From Pseudomonadales bacterium (lineage in GTDB: Bacteria > Pseudomonadota > Gammaproteobacteria > Pseudomonadales > Azotimanducaceae): a DNA stretch of 58,154 nucleotides. Within the stretch, counting starts at the first letter, position 1, and each line of letters begins with the position of its first letter. The stretch is from positions 1 to 58,154 of the forward strand of contig JASMJM010000038.1 in NCBI GenBank assembly GCA_030749725.1, given 5' to 3'. Below the pieces are notes generated by a model. The model did no database searches, was not told the DNA's origin, and was given only the letters and a program-made list of their open reading frames with translations. The translations under genes and the position numbers were made by a program. Below, in pieces: positions 27,500-37,142 of this stretch.

Positions 27500-29350
27500 T
27501 TACTTTCTTGTCAGTTCAGCCATACCCTTTCTCACGCGTTCAGCCTTGCTGTCATCCCACCACCAGGTATCGAGCCAGGCGGCCCGTTGCAGCCCATGTG
27601 GATAATCGGGTATACCGAACTTATCCCAGTAGACCAACCGATAGCCGGGTGACCCAAGTCCCGGTATGTAGTAAAAATTCCATAGCAGTATTCGATCGAG
27701 CGCTCTCGTTGCAGCATAGAAGTCATCAGGTTTGCGCGCAGCAAGTACGTGATCGATCAAGGCATCCACAGCAGGATTTCTGATTCTACTCCAGTTCTGC
27801 CCGGCTTCGGTGTTAGCAGCAGTCGTACCGAAACGATTACGCAACTGTAGACCGGGCGTGTTGCTGGGCACAAAAGACATGGAACCGCCATCGAATTTTC
27901 CGTGTCGCATCCGGTAAAGCCAGTTGGATAGCTCAGGTGCCCGTGCCGTTGTATGGATGCCTACCATGTTTAGCATATTCATCAGAGGCGTTTCTTGTCT
28001 GAGCGCGTAGGGTGATACAAAAATAAACGCAATCGTGAAGGGCTCTTCGGTCGCTACATTCACCATCACGCCATCACGAATTTCCCAGCCGGCGTCTTTG
28101 AACAGCTGCAGCGAACGCCTTAACTTATCTCGATTGTAACCGAGCCCAGTCGACTCGTTACCAACCCATGGATGCGTAAAAACACGATCGGGTATGCTCC
28201 CTCGCCAGGGTTCCAGTAACGCCAATTCCGCCTTGGATGGCAGCCCGCTGGACGCCATGGGTGAATTGTAGAAAAAGCTCTTGGCATAACTGTAGACCCC
28301 GTACATCAACACGCGGTTAGTCCACCTGAAGTCGGAGAGCAACCACAATGCTTCACGTACGCGAATGTCCTGAAATCGCTTTCGCTCGAGATTCCAGATC
28401 ACCGGCCCCCAAAGGCCCCAGGGTTGTGTGAGCTCCACCATCTCCTTCTTAAAATAGCCCGCCTTTACTGCAGGGAATTCGTAACCCGTGGTCCAGTTTT
28501 TTGAGACCGTTTCATGGCGAACATCGATAACATCACCCTTGTGGGCTTCCAGCATGACCGACTCATCCCTAAAGTAGTCGACCTTCACGTGATCGAAATT
28601 ATAACGACCGGTATTGACCGGAAGGTCAGCTCCCCAATAATTATCCACCCGATCCAGCGTGATGTTTCGACCTATATCGAATCTACCAACGCGGTAAGGA
28701 CCGCTACCTAGTGGCGGCACAGTTGTGGTCTTGGTTATGTCGCGCGTCTCCCAGTAGTGTTTGGGTAGAATCGGATAAGCACCGATTGCGAGAATGAGAG
28801 TAGGGTTGCCTGACGACTCCGGATGGATGGTAAAGAGTATTTCATTCTTGCTGACGCGCTCTATGGTTGCCAGATCCATCAAAGCTGTTTTTATAGCTGC
28901 AGAACCGCTTTCCTTGAGAGTATTGAAAGTGAAGACAACATCCTCGGCGGTTAACGGCGTGCCATCGTGCCAAAAGGCGTCGTCACGGATTTTGAATGCG
29001 ATCTGCTTGAAGTCTTCTGACACCCACACACCTGCCGCAAGCCGGCCATAGAGGCTGGCTGGTTCGTCGATCGATCGCTCTAACATGCGATCGTAGATCA
29101 GGTTACCAACACCCAGAAAAGACAGACCAGCGGCAACCCGACCTTTGTCCAGGATGTTATTGAAGCTGTCGTAGGTACCCATTTGGGGATAGCGAAGCGT
29201 TCCCGCTTTTTTGGCGACCGGGTTGACATAATCAAAGTGGGCAAAATCGGCACTGTATTTGAGTGGTTCAAGGTAAGACGTGCCATGGGAGTAGTCAGTT
29301 GCTTTGACCATCGGGGCAAAGACCAAGAGCGCTATAGACAGGATGCGCAT
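27500..29350 (-). CDS. Extracellular solute-binding protein, YejA-like (paralog 1)
   Basis: A 616-residue periplasmic binding protein (SBP family 5, microcin C/YejA branch) with signal peptide MRILSIALLVFAPMVKA. DYSHGTSYLEPLKYSADFAHF, WVSEDFKQIAFKIRDDAFWHDG, YPILPKHYWETRDI and WNFYYIPGL are diagnostic. In other bacteria YejA works with YejB, YejE and YejF importing oligopeptides; none of these genes is adjacent. A close paralog is at 41358-43208. The ATG at 29350 is chosen by comparison with that paralog, where the ribosome site is clearer. Confidence 0.88.
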   Translation of the reverse strand: MRILSIALLVFAPMVKATDYSHGTSYLEPLKYSADFAHFDYVNPVAKKAGTLRYPQMGTYDSFNNILDKGRVAAGLSFLGVGNLIYDRMLERSIDEPASLYGRLAAGVWVSEDFKQIAFKIRDDAFWHDGTPLTAEDVVFTFNTLKESGSAAIKTALMDLATIERVSKNEILFTIHPESSGNPTLILAIGAYPILPKHYWETRDITKTTTVPPLGSGPYRVGRFDIGRNITLDRVDNYWGADLPVNTGRYNFDHVKVDYFRDESVMLEAHKGDVIDVRHETVSKNWTTGYEFPAVKAGYFKKEMVELTQPWGLWGPVIWNLERKRFQDIRVREALWLLSDFRWTNRVLMYGVYSYAKSFFYNSPMASSGLPSKAELALLEPWRGSIPDRVFTHPWVGNESTGLGYNRDKLRRSLQLFKDAGWEIRDGVMVNVATEEPFTIAFIFVSPYALRQETPLMNMLNMVGIHTTARAPELSNWLYRMRHGKFDGGSMSFVPSNTPGLQLRNRFGTTAANTEAGQNWSRIRNPAVDALIDHVLAARKPDDFYAATRALDRILLWNFYYIPGLGSPGYRLVYWDKFGIPDYPHGLQRAAWLDTWWWDDSKAERVRKGMAELTRK

Positions 29351-29628
29351 ACCCATTTCTCTCAATCGGCAGATTATTTAGTATCGGTTCTTGTACTGCA
29401 CGATCAGCAGCAAGGTCATCGAGACTATGCAACTGCATGAACAACTCGACATGCGAATTGTAGGTTACTCGCTCTCTGGCATCCACAGTTGTGATGAATT
29501 CCTGCCGTCGGTCCGGGACAGCGATGGTACCCGGTGGATAGGTTGGTACCGTGCCCTTTCGATACCTATCGAGCTGTACGATCCGGTGTCAAATGGCGAG
29601 TTGCAGGAGCCTTCGGTATGGGAGATCC

Positions 29629-29775
29629 GGGTTGAGCGGTTCGTCCTACCTTGCCGGCGGGAGCGGCGGTCAGAAACTGCTTATTGATCCGGTAGGTAAT
29701 CTGGTGGTGGTACACCGGGTGGACACAAGCAAGGGACTTACACGTGGCCTATGGGTTCGGCTCGGATACGAGTAA
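29629..29775 (+). pseudogene. C-terminal remnant of a beta-lactamase-fold hydrolase
   Basis: About 48 residues ending in TAA: SSYLAGGSGGQKLLIDP followed by LVVVHRVDTSKG. This matches the C-terminal strand pair of serine hydrolases of the 6-aminohexanoate-dimer-hydrolase type (GxGGQ, then LVVVHRVDT). Stops in this frame at 29446 and about 29533, and the absence of the upstream SxxK and Y-x-N regions, show that only the tail survives. Family assignment is by motif memory, not alignment. Confidence 0.45.
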
Positions 29776-30166
29776 ACAACGATCAGTTCCTTGAACTCGT
29801 CCGTTTGACCCTGATTGCGGCTCCCGGCGCGACAGGGAGTTAGTCCGACGCTGTCGTTGCCAATCACAATCGTCGTGCCGTCGAGGCTGCTTGGACGAAC
29901 AGAACTCTGGCCTTTTCGGGCAGGCTGGCCGATTCAAAAAGGTAACTTGATCGCGTGCCTGATGGCGATGCATTTGCTGTAAATAGAAAGACGGTGAAGG
30001 GATTTCGCGACACACGACCGTTGTCGTTAGCAAACAGTGGCCAGTCGTCGTGCTGGACTTCTTGTGCTGCAAAGAGCATGAACGGTGTGGTTCATAGTAA
30101 AGATTACACTTTCCTTAGTCTGACGCATTGGGTAAGTCGCAAGTCAGTCACTTTTCATTGTCGACC

Positions 30167-30195
30167 TTCAAAGTCGTCGCGATGCGGCGTATGAT
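30167..30195 (+). promoter_or_regulatory. Candidate promoter of the ThDP enzyme gene
   Basis: TTCAAA (30167-30172) and TATGAT (30190-30195) with a 17-base spacer lie 110 bases before the start codon. The -10 box matches five of six consensus bases. Confidence 0.38.
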
Positions 30196-30305
30196 CGGAG
30201 CATGATACCCGTCATGGTCGCTTCACCGAGCGATGATGTTGCGACCAAGAGACCCGATGCCGAAGCTCAGATGTGCAGACTCGGCGGGATACAAGGAGAC
30301 CCCAA

Positions 30306-32027
30306 ATGGCGACCGAGCAAAACCCCAAAGTCAAGAAAGGCCACGAGCTACTGGCAGACACATTCACGCGGGGCGGCCTGAAGGCCGTCTTTTTCGTTCC
30401 AACCTTCCTGTACCCCACCTTGGTAGAGTTGGCGGAGCGACCAATCAAACGAGTCCTCTGCCATTCGGAGAAGGCTGCGGCCTACATGGCCGACGGCTAC
30501 GCCCAGGCCAGCAACAGGCCGGGCGTCGTAATCACGCAGGGCGGCCCCGGTGCCACCAACGTGGTGGCGGGACTCGCCGATGCCTGGGAGAGTAACACCC
30601 CGATCCTGTGCCTCACGCCGATCATCCCCGATGTCCGCTATCATGGTAACTCCTACCAGGAGGTCTACACCGACTTCGGACAGGTAACCAAATACGACGC
30701 CGAGGTCCGCATGGTCCACCGCTTGCCAGAGTTTCTCGGCAAGGCCTATCGCGAGGCTACGACCGGCGCACCACGTCCGGTCCACCTCTACATAGGTGGA
30801 GCGCTCGAAAGTCAGGAATTTGCCTTCAACGAGGACTTCATCGATGACCGCTTCTTCACCTACCCAGCGTTCCGCCCGCCGGCCGCGGATGAAGACGTGA
30901 AAACGGTTGTACGCCAGATCAAGGCCGCCGAACGACCGGCATTGGTGGTCGGCCGGGGGGGCATCGTCTCCGGCGCGTGGGACGAAGTGACGCGATTCGC
31001 CGAGACCTTCAACATCGCGGTGACGACATCGCTGGGCGGCAAGGGTGGCATTGACGAGAGCCATGCCCTGTCGATGGGCGTGCAGGGCTCCTACCGACGC
31101 GCCGCAGCGAACGACGTCATCGATGACGCCGACCTGGTCATCTACGTCGGCAGTCACGTGGGCGGGGCCACGACGTTGCTGCAGGTGACGCCGCCGCCCG
31201 GCACGTCGCTCATCCAGATCGATATCGATCCCGCGCAGGGTGGTAAGAATTATCCGAACACGTTCCCGCTCGTCGGTGACGCCCGCGTGGTACTCCAGCA
31301 GCTCATCGACGCCGCCGACGGCGGACGCGCGGATGGCAACGGCTGGATTGCCGCCTGCCGCGAACGCATCGACCAGTGGTGGGCGAGCGAACTGGACCAT
31401 GTCGAGTCCAACGCTGAGCCCATCCGACCAGAGCGTGTCGCGGTCGATCTGGTCAAGGCGCTGCCCGATGATGCCATGATCGTGACTGACACCGGCTATT
31501 CGGCCGCCTGGAGCGGGGCGTTCATGGACCTACCCGCCGGCAAGAACTTCCTGGCCTGCGAGGGGAGCATGGGCTGGGCGTTTTCGGCTGCAATGGGGGC
31601 GAAATGCGCCATTCCCGATCGTCCCGTGGTCGCATGGTGTGGTGACGGCGGCTTTTGGCCGCACATCGCCGAGGTGGAGACCGCCGTTCGCAACGAAATC
31701 AACTCCATCACGGTGGTGATCAACAACAACGCGCTGGTTTTCGACACACACCTGCTGCAGGCGTTTTGGTCCGCCTCCCACGACGTCCACCTGCTATCGG
31801 AGTTCCACCCTGTCAATCTATCCAACCTCGTAAATGAGATGGGCGGGTTCGGAATCCGCGTCACCGACCCGCGCGAGATCGGCAATGCCGTCGAAGCAGC
31901 ACTCGCCGCCAACAAGCCCGCTGTTATCGAGGTGATGATCGATCACGCCGCAGTCGCACCGGTGGCTTTCATGGCCGGACAGGGGAGTCGTGGCGGAATG
32001 CTAACGGATCCCGACAAGATCAAGTGA
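30306..32027 (+). CDS. Acetolactate synthase-like ThDP-dependent enzyme
   Basis: A 573-residue three-domain thiamine diphosphate enzyme. The N-terminal Pyr domain has CHSEKAAAYMADGYAQAS with the ThDP-activating Glu and TQGGPGATNVVAGLADAWES; the central domain has a Rossmann-like half; the C-terminal PP domain has GDGGF followed about 25 residues later by INNNALVFD, the metal/ThDP motif. The family includes acetolactate synthase, benzoylformate decarboxylase and oxalyl-CoA decarboxylase. INNNALVFD replaces the common NN..YG, so the exact reaction is open. AAGGAG is 7 bases before ATG at 30306. It is monocistronic. Confidence 0.85.
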   Translation: MATEQNPKVKKGHELLADTFTRGGLKAVFFVPTFLYPTLVELAERPIKRVLCHSEKAAAYMADGYAQASNRPGVVITQGGPGATNVVAGLADAWESNTPILCLTPIIPDVRYHGNSYQEVYTDFGQVTKYDAEVRMVHRLPEFLGKAYREATTGAPRPVHLYIGGALESQEFAFNEDFIDDRFFTYPAFRPPAADEDVKTVVRQIKAAERPALVVGRGGIVSGAWDEVTRFAETFNIAVTTSLGGKGGIDESHALSMGVQGSYRRAAANDVIDDADLVIYVGSHVGGATTLLQVTPPPGTSLIQIDIDPAQGGKNYPNTFPLVGDARVVLQQLIDAADGGRADGNGWIAACRERIDQWWASELDHVESNAEPIRPERVAVDLVKALPDDAMIVTDTGYSAAWSGAFMDLPAGKNFLACEGSMGWAFSAAMGAKCAIPDRPVVAWCGDGGFWPHIAEVETAVRNEINSITVVINNNALVFDTHLLQAFWSASHDVHLLSEFHPVNLSNLVNEMGGFGIRVTDPREIGNAVEAALAANKPAVIEVMIDHAAVAPVAFMAGQGSRGGMLTDPDKIK

Positions 32028-32118
32028 GGAGAGGGAGTTCCAATGCGGTTCGCGGATGAGCAGGTCGTAATGCGCGCGTCAGCGGATCGGTTAGGTGGGC
32101 ACAGAACAGGTTGAATCG

Positions 32119-33555
32119 TTACCGGGCCTCTGCCGGCACCAACTTGCGTATCCAACCGTCACCCTTTGTGAGCAGATACAACTCGCCGGCCGCGTCGATG
32201 CCCAGGCGCAAGTCAACGCGTTTGCCCGGCGCGTAGGTATTGGGATAACCCGCCACGCTCGATAGATCCTGTTCCCGGCCATCGAATCGTATCCTGAGTT
32301 CCTTGATCTCGACCGGATTTCCGGATCTGAGGGCCTGCACGTTGATGAAAAATACTCGGCCGCGAGCCAAGTCGGTGAAGACGTACTTTCCCTGCAATTC
32401 GGGAATGCTATTTCCCCTGTAGACGAAGCCGCCGCTGACTGCATTTCCTTCGTCATGATCGTATTGTGCGACGGGATAGACGAACTTGTCTTTATCTTTT
32501 GCGGGTCGAGCAAAGACAGGTCCGGTCTCGTGACTTTGCACTGCGAATGATGTCGCAAAGGTGCCTTCTCGCAGTCGCCAACCGTAGTTTGCGCCGGCAA
32601 CACCCAGATTGATCTCTTCCACCTGGTTCTGGCCAATGTCTCCAATGAACATCCTTCCATCTGCGTCCCAGGAAAACTGCTGTGCATGACGTAGACCGTA
32701 AGCCCAGATCTCAGGGGCTGCACGGGCATCGTGAAGGAAGGGATTGTCTGGCGGAATGCCATATCCCTTGCGGGCGTTTCCCTTTAGCGGATCAATACGT
32801 AGGATTGCTGCCTGTGGTACCGCCAGCGACTGTCCGTAATCGCGGGGATCGAACGCACCGCCACCATCGCCAAGACTGAAAAAGAGCAAGCCATAGTCCG
32901 GTGATCCTGCCTGGGCATAAGGGTTGAAGGAGATGGTTCCGATGTTGTGGTTGGGAGAAAACTGACCGATGCGAAACACCTCCCGGGAGGAACCCTGAAA
33001 GGTCCTCGCACCCGGAGTATTTGTGGTCCATTCCCGAATCACGCTTTCGTGGCTTGCTGCATCGTCGTCCAAATAGTCGGCAGTGCCGTTGTCCGATGAG
33101 GTACTGTAGGAAGTGTAGAACTTGCCGTAACCGGGCCTTCCCTGCGCGGAAAACTCGGGGTGGAACGCAAAGCCTGACAAGCCGGTTTCGTTGGGAAACA
33201 TCGAGTCGTCAAAGCCAATATCCTGCGTTCGAAGGTCCATATAGACACCAGGTGCCTGACCATTTACATCGGTTAAGTACAGCAGCCCGCGTAAGTCATT
33301 GAACATGAGTCGGCCGGAGCCATCTCGGATCGGCAACAGATATTGTATGCGTGCGTAAGCATCGTTCGCGCCGACTGTCGATGAATCGGCTGTCCGCGGT
33401 GCACGCACAAATTCAGTTGCTGCGACTACGACATTGCCCTTCACGATTCTTTCAGGGATCGGGTCTCGGAGAGGCCCTGATTCTGATTCGGTCGCATCGA
33501 CTGACGTAACGGACAGAAAAACGGCTGCGAACCACATTAGTCTTGTTAGTTTCAT
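32119..33555 (-). CDS. PQQ-dependent sugar dehydrogenase-like beta-propeller
   Basis: A 478-residue exported protein. ATG at 33555 gives a signal sequence (MKLTRLMWFAAVFLSVTSVDA) with AGGAG 7-8 bases upstream. TGLSGFAFHPEF, AAILRIDP, YGLRHAQQFSWD, MFIGDIGQNQVEEINLG and ANYGWRLREG are hallmarks of the soluble glucose/sorbosone dehydrogenase (GSDH) propeller, which uses PQQ and a periplasmic electron acceptor. The substrate is not predictable. Confidence 0.87.
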   Translation of the reverse strand: MKLTRLMWFAAVFLSVTSVDATESESGPLRDPIPERIVKGNVVVAATEFVRAPRTADSSTVGANDAYARIQYLLPIRDGSGRLMFNDLRGLLYLTDVNGQAPGVYMDLRTQDIGFDDSMFPNETGLSGFAFHPEFSAQGRPGYGKFYTSYSTSSDNGTADYLDDDAASHESVIREWTTNTPGARTFQGSSREVFRIGQFSPNHNIGTISFNPYAQAGSPDYGLLFFSLGDGGGAFDPRDYGQSLAVPQAAILRIDPLKGNARKGYGIPPDNPFLHDARAAPEIWAYGLRHAQQFSWDADGRMFIGDIGQNQVEEINLGVAGANYGWRLREGTFATSFAVQSHETGPVFARPAKDKDKFVYPVAQYDHDEGNAVSGGFVYRGNSIPELQGKYVFTDLARGRVFFINVQALRSGNPVEIKELRIRFDGREQDLSSVAGYPNTYAPGKRVDLRLGIDAAGELYLLTKGDGWIRKLVPAEAR

Positions 33556-33661
33556 GCAATTGCTCCTGATGGCAGGCGAGGCTGCAACGTCGGTTCTTGT
33601 CTCCTCGATTATCGCAGCATCAACGCAGACAGGATAGGTGGGCCGGAAGCGAAGGCAGTTC

Positions 33662-34693
33662 TCATGATGGGCCCAGTAGCCTTTCAAAAAGCCCCTGTTC
33701 CTGCTCATAGGAAGAAGCCTTTTTGACAGCGGTACGTGTCAGGTCCTCGGCGATCTTCTCTTCGCCGCCGCCGTAAGCCAGTATCTTTGCCGTCCATTGG
33801 GATTTAATGCCGTCCACTCCTGCGAGAGCGCCCGTTAGACCCCCGACCATGCAGGCATTGGTATCGGAATCCCGGCCGAAATTTGCGCCGTAGGTGACCG
33901 CTTTTTCAAAATCGCCTTTGGAAAGCGCAAAGAGTGCCAGCGTCAGCGGAACCGTTTCCCTGGAATCACAGATCAAAGGCTTGAAAAACACGTCCCTCTG
34001 TTCATAGACGGCGTTGCGGAACTGCTTAAAGTCGACGCACTGGTTGGCCAATTCCAGTGCCTGTTCGATGCGCTCTCTCATCTCGCTTCCGCTGAGCGGA
34101 TCCAAGAATGCAGTCGCTGCGACCAGCATGCTCTCCACCGTGGCATTGGGTTTGAACGCTTCAGCGATGCCGGCAGCAATCGCCGCCGCGGCATCCTGGC
34201 AGAAACCCACGTCGTGGATGTGTATCAGACTGGCGACATCGTAGGCTTGTTGAGCTGCCTGTCGCGGACGGCAGGCGTTGACGATCCCCACCGGCGCAAT
34301 CGCCATGGCCGAGCTGGAGCTGGGCATATTTCCCAGTGCCGCCATGCGTGGGATGGAGTGCAGTCGGAGTTTTTGCGCAGTGTGAATTACCGAGGTAAAG
34401 AATTTGTCCCTTTTGTCTCCAAAGATGGCCATCCAATCATCGAGCCACTCCTGAGCCCAGTCGTCCCTGCCGGCATATCCTTGCGTTTTGATCAGAGCCC
34501 TGGCGAGAAGGTTTTTCATGATCGTATCGTCAGTGCCCGTGCCTTCAAAATCGTCGATCCAGCCGAACTTATCTTCGATGGCTCTATAGTCCTTGCCTTC
34601 GGAGGGAGTACCCAGGACATCGCCTATTACGCCGCCGAGGATACAACCGAGGGCCTTTGCATAAAGCTGTGTGGATATTGCGTCGGTTTCCAT
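33662..34693 (-). CDS. ADP-ribosylglycohydrolase family protein
   Basis: A 343-residue all-helical protein. GCILGGVIGDVLGTPSEG near the start, GTGTDDT and the C-terminal GRDSDTNACMVGGLTGALAG supply the acidic residues that bind the two magnesium ions of the family. These enzymes remove ADP-ribose from proteins or small molecules, though many homologues are uncharacterised. The ATG at 34693 is chosen because conserved sequence begins right after it; its ribosome site is weak. Divergent from the crotonase at 34860. Confidence 0.85.
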   Translation of the reverse strand: METDAISTQLYAKALGCILGGVIGDVLGTPSEGKDYRAIEDKFGWIDDFEGTGTDDTIMKNLLARALIKTQGYAGRDDWAQEWLDDWMAIFGDKRDKFFTSVIHTAQKLRLHSIPRMAALGNMPSSSSAMAIAPVGIVNACRPRQAAQQAYDVASLIHIHDVGFCQDAAAAIAAGIAEAFKPNATVESMLVAATAFLDPLSGSEMRERIEQALELANQCVDFKQFRNAVYEQRDVFFKPLICDSRETVPLTLALFALSKGDFEKAVTYGANFGRDSDTNACMVGGLTGALAGVDGIKSQWTAKILAYGGGEEKIAEDLTRTAVKKASSYEQEQGLFERLLGPS

Positions 34694-34859
34694 ATCGTCT
34701 ATTAAAGACGGTAATGCCAAGAATGTCACCGCCAAATATCGTACAGCTACAGCCGTGAAGTCGGCGCCCGGGGCGAATGGTCCTGCCTGTTCCCTCCGGC
34801 CGTGTAGCCCGAGTAAACTGTCCTTGTTAACAGCATGAGCTTTGACATTGAGGAACTGA

Positions 34860-35690
34860 ATGATGGAAACGGTTATCACCAAACGCCACGGCCCCGTTTT
34901 GCTGGTGCAGATGAACAGGCCGGAACGATTAAACGCGCTGGGCGTGCAGCTTCGAACCGAACTTGCCGAGGCATTCACTGAGTTGCGCGACGACCCCGAT
35001 CTCGAGGTCGGCGTCTATACCGGTACCGGCAGGGCCTTCTGTGCCGGCGAGGACATGAAAGAGTCGATCCGCGCCGGTGCGCCCGGGCTCGGGGGCGCTG
35101 TGCCCGCCAATCCCTTCATGAACGGCACTCTGGCCAAGCCTATGATCGCTGCCATTAATGGCTTTGCCATGGGCGGCGGATTCGCACTCGTAGAGCGCAC
35201 CGATCTGCGGGTTGCGGTCCGCGGGGCTATATTCGAAACGTCCGAAGCTAAACGATGGCTCCTCGGTGGCTATAGCCATGGCTTGTTTGCTCAATTACCC
35301 CATCCCATTGCCACGGAAATGGCGCTCGGTTTTCGCTTTACGGCGGAGCGATTGTATGAAGTCGGCTTTCTGAATCGACTGGTGGACGCGGATGAGCTGT
35401 TGCCGACCGCGTTCGAGATGGCGGACCACTTGATGACCTTGCCGCCTGCTTCTCGAGTCAACACGGTTTACATGATGCGACAGATGCGACCACAAGTGCC
35501 TGCCGACATGAGTCGGCTGGCCGCTGCGCTGCACGACCACGGTGACAAGTCGGATTTGATGGAGTCGAGAAAGGCGTTTGCAGAAAAGCGCGCCCCTCAG
35601 TTCAAGGGCTGGCTCGATCCTGCGGACCGATACCGAACACCGACTATGGAATCCGTGACCAGGCAATGGCAAGAATCCCAAGACGATTAA
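34860..35690 (+). CDS. Enoyl-CoA hydratase/isomerase (crotonase) family
   Basis: A 276-residue crotonase. The oxyanion-hole loops are AFCAGEDMKE and FAMGGGFALVERTDLRVA, separated by the usual distance. The positions that bear catalytic Glu residues in enoyl-CoA hydratase are hard to place in the segment around KRWLLGGYSHGLFAQLPHPI, so hydratase activity is not assured. Start 34860 or 34863 (tandem ATG, GAGGA upstream). Followed after 16 bases by a CoA transferase, implying a short catabolic operon. Confidence 0.88.
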   Translation: MMETVITKRHGPVLLVQMNRPERLNALGVQLRTELAEAFTELRDDPDLEVGVYTGTGRAFCAGEDMKESIRAGAPGLGGAVPANPFMNGTLAKPMIAAINGFAMGGGFALVERTDLRVAVRGAIFETSEAKRWLLGGYSHGLFAQLPHPIATEMALGFRFTAERLYEVGFLNRLVDADELLPTAFEMADHLMTLPPASRVNTVYMMRQMRPQVPADMSRLAAALHDHGDKSDLMESRKAFAEKRAPQFKGWLDPADRYRTPTMESVTRQWQESQDD

Positions 35691-35706
35691 AGCAGAGGAA
35701 AATGAT

Positions 35707-36912
35707 ATGGCAGGTCCACTCGATGGCGTGAAAGTTCTGGCTTGTTCAATCGCACAAGCCGGGACAGTTCCCTATGCCCTGATGGCCGATCTTGGGGCGG
35801 ACGTGATTAAGATCGAGGTCCCGGGTACCGGTGACGGTTCGAGGCGTATGCCTGAAACGTCCGAATGGCCCAGTTCCTATTTCGAAACCAACAATCGTGG
35901 CGTCAAGAGCCTGACGCTAAACCTGAAGCGAACGGAAGGTCGGGAAATTCTCTACAAACTAATCGAAGACGCAGATGTGTTCGGCCAGAACTTTCGGCCG
36001 GGTGCCGCGGAAAAGAACGGCTTCGGCTATGAAGACTTGAAGAAGATCAACCCGAAGTTGGTTTACGTGTCCATATCCGGCTATGGGCCACGAGGGCCGC
36101 ACGGGGCTCTGCCTGCAACCGATGCCATGGCACAGGCACTCGGCGGCGTTACCGAAGTATTCTCGACACCGGGTCAGCTCATGAAGACAGGTATTGCGTC
36201 CGTGGCGGACGAGACGTGCGCTGTGCTCGCCTTTGGTGGCATGTTGGCGGGTCTCTATTGCGCGAAGATGACCGGGGTTGGACAGAAGATCGATACGTCC
36301 TTGTTGGGCGGGCAGATCCGGCTTATGGGCTGGACCCTAACGAATGTAATGTGGCGCAATGAAGATCCGGTAACAGGGCGTGCCCGCATTACAGGATCGC
36401 CGAGACGTCCGGGGATCAGTGCCACCTTCAATGACCGTGATGGCAGGCCCTTCGTATTTCAACTGGCAGGTGCACAGTGGCAACGCGCAATGACGGCCCT
36501 TGGCTTTTATGATGAATTGCAGGACTCCGGATTCGGCGATCTGGGCGTCGCCGTTTCATCAGAGAAAGCACGGGCCGCAATGTTGGAAAAGCTGGATAAG
36601 CTCTTCGCTGCGGATACGCGGGAGCGATGGGTGGAGGTGCTGCGCGGTGCCGACATCGTGTCTGCACCCACCAACACCATGCTTGAGGCTTCCCAAGACC
36701 CGGATGTGCTTGCCAATAATTACGTCACCGACGTCGACTATCCGGCGTTCGGTAAAAGGCTGAAAGTCCATGGCTCGCCCTGGCAATTCTCGGAAACACC
36801 GCCCTCGATCGGAATCGCCCCGACGCTGGGCGAGCATACTGATGAGATCCTGACCGGTCTCGGTTACAACGAAGCACAGATTGAAGAATTCAGGGAAGAT
36901 CAAATCATCTGA
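35707..36912 (+). CDS. CaiB/BaiF (class III) CoA transferase
   Basis: A 401-residue class III CoA transferase. [40 protein letters not shown] is the typical N-terminal Rossmann segment, [10 protein letters not shown] near residue 139 carries the catalytic Asp, and [12 protein letters not shown] follows. It moves CoA between carboxylic acids. With the crotonase it suggests degradation of a CoA-activated acid; the acid is unknown. AGAGGAAAA precedes the ATG. Confidence 0.92.
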   Translation: MAGPLDGVKVLACSIAQAGTVPYALMADLGADVIKIEVPGTGDGSRRMPETSEWPSSYFETNNRGVKSLTLNLKRTEGREILYKLIEDADVFGQNFRPGAAEKNGFGYEDLKKINPKLVYVSISGYGPRGPHGALPATDAMAQALGGVTEVFSTPGQLMKTGIASVADETCAVLAFGGMLAGLYCAKMTGVGQKIDTSLLGGQIRLMGWTLTNVMWRNEDPVTGRARITGSPRRPGISATFNDRDGRPFVFQLAGAQWQRAMTALGFYDELQDSGFGDLGVAVSSEKARAAMLEKLDKLFAADTRERWVEVLRGADIVSAPTNTMLEASQDPDVLANNYVTDVDYPAFGKRLKVHGSPWQFSETPPSIGIAPTLGEHTDEILTGLGYNEAQIEEFREDQII

Positions 36913-36941
36913 ATCCAACACCGAACGCTAATCCGTCGGCA

Positions 36942-37121
36942 TGGGGTCAGGCCCGAATTGGTGGCATGAAGCAGTTCCTGGAGCGTTCGGCAGCGGGGAT
37001 TCCCATGGGCCGCATCGCTGAACCGGTCGAGATTGCCGATGGCGCGCTGTATTTGGCCGCTGACGCTTCCAGTTTCGTTACCGGTCACGTCCTGGTTATC
37101 GATGGTGGGAATATCGCGTAG
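36942..37121 (+). pseudogene. C-terminal remnant of a short-chain dehydrogenase
   Basis: About 59 residues in one frame ending in [23 protein letters not shown], then [15 protein letters not shown] and [13 protein letters not shown]. This is the C-terminal fifth of an SDR; the cofactor and catalytic parts are absent. It immediately follows the CoA transferase, so an ancestral operon may have included an SDR that was lost by deletion. The frame lacks an N-terminal Rossmann motif upstream. Confidence 0.75.
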
Positions 37122-37142
37122 CGTCGTTAGCGCGGGCGCCTT

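Larger units (their letters stand above)
29351..30305. other. Long gap with one gene fragment and no intact gene
   Basis: This 955-bp stretch contains a serine-hydrolase tail (29629-29775), a candidate promoter (30167-30195), and otherwise no reading frame I recognise. A minus-strand open frame at 29864-30079 has plausible composition but no recognisable motif. The region looks like decaying coding DNA. Confidence 0.45.

Noticed and set aside
29864-30079. Minus-strand 71-codon frame in the long gap
   Set aside because: Plausible composition but no motif or family; kept only as a remark in the gap entry.
30348-31400. 350-codon frame antisense to the ThDP enzyme
   Set aside because: Same reason: shadow of a well-supported gene, no ribosome site, no motifs.
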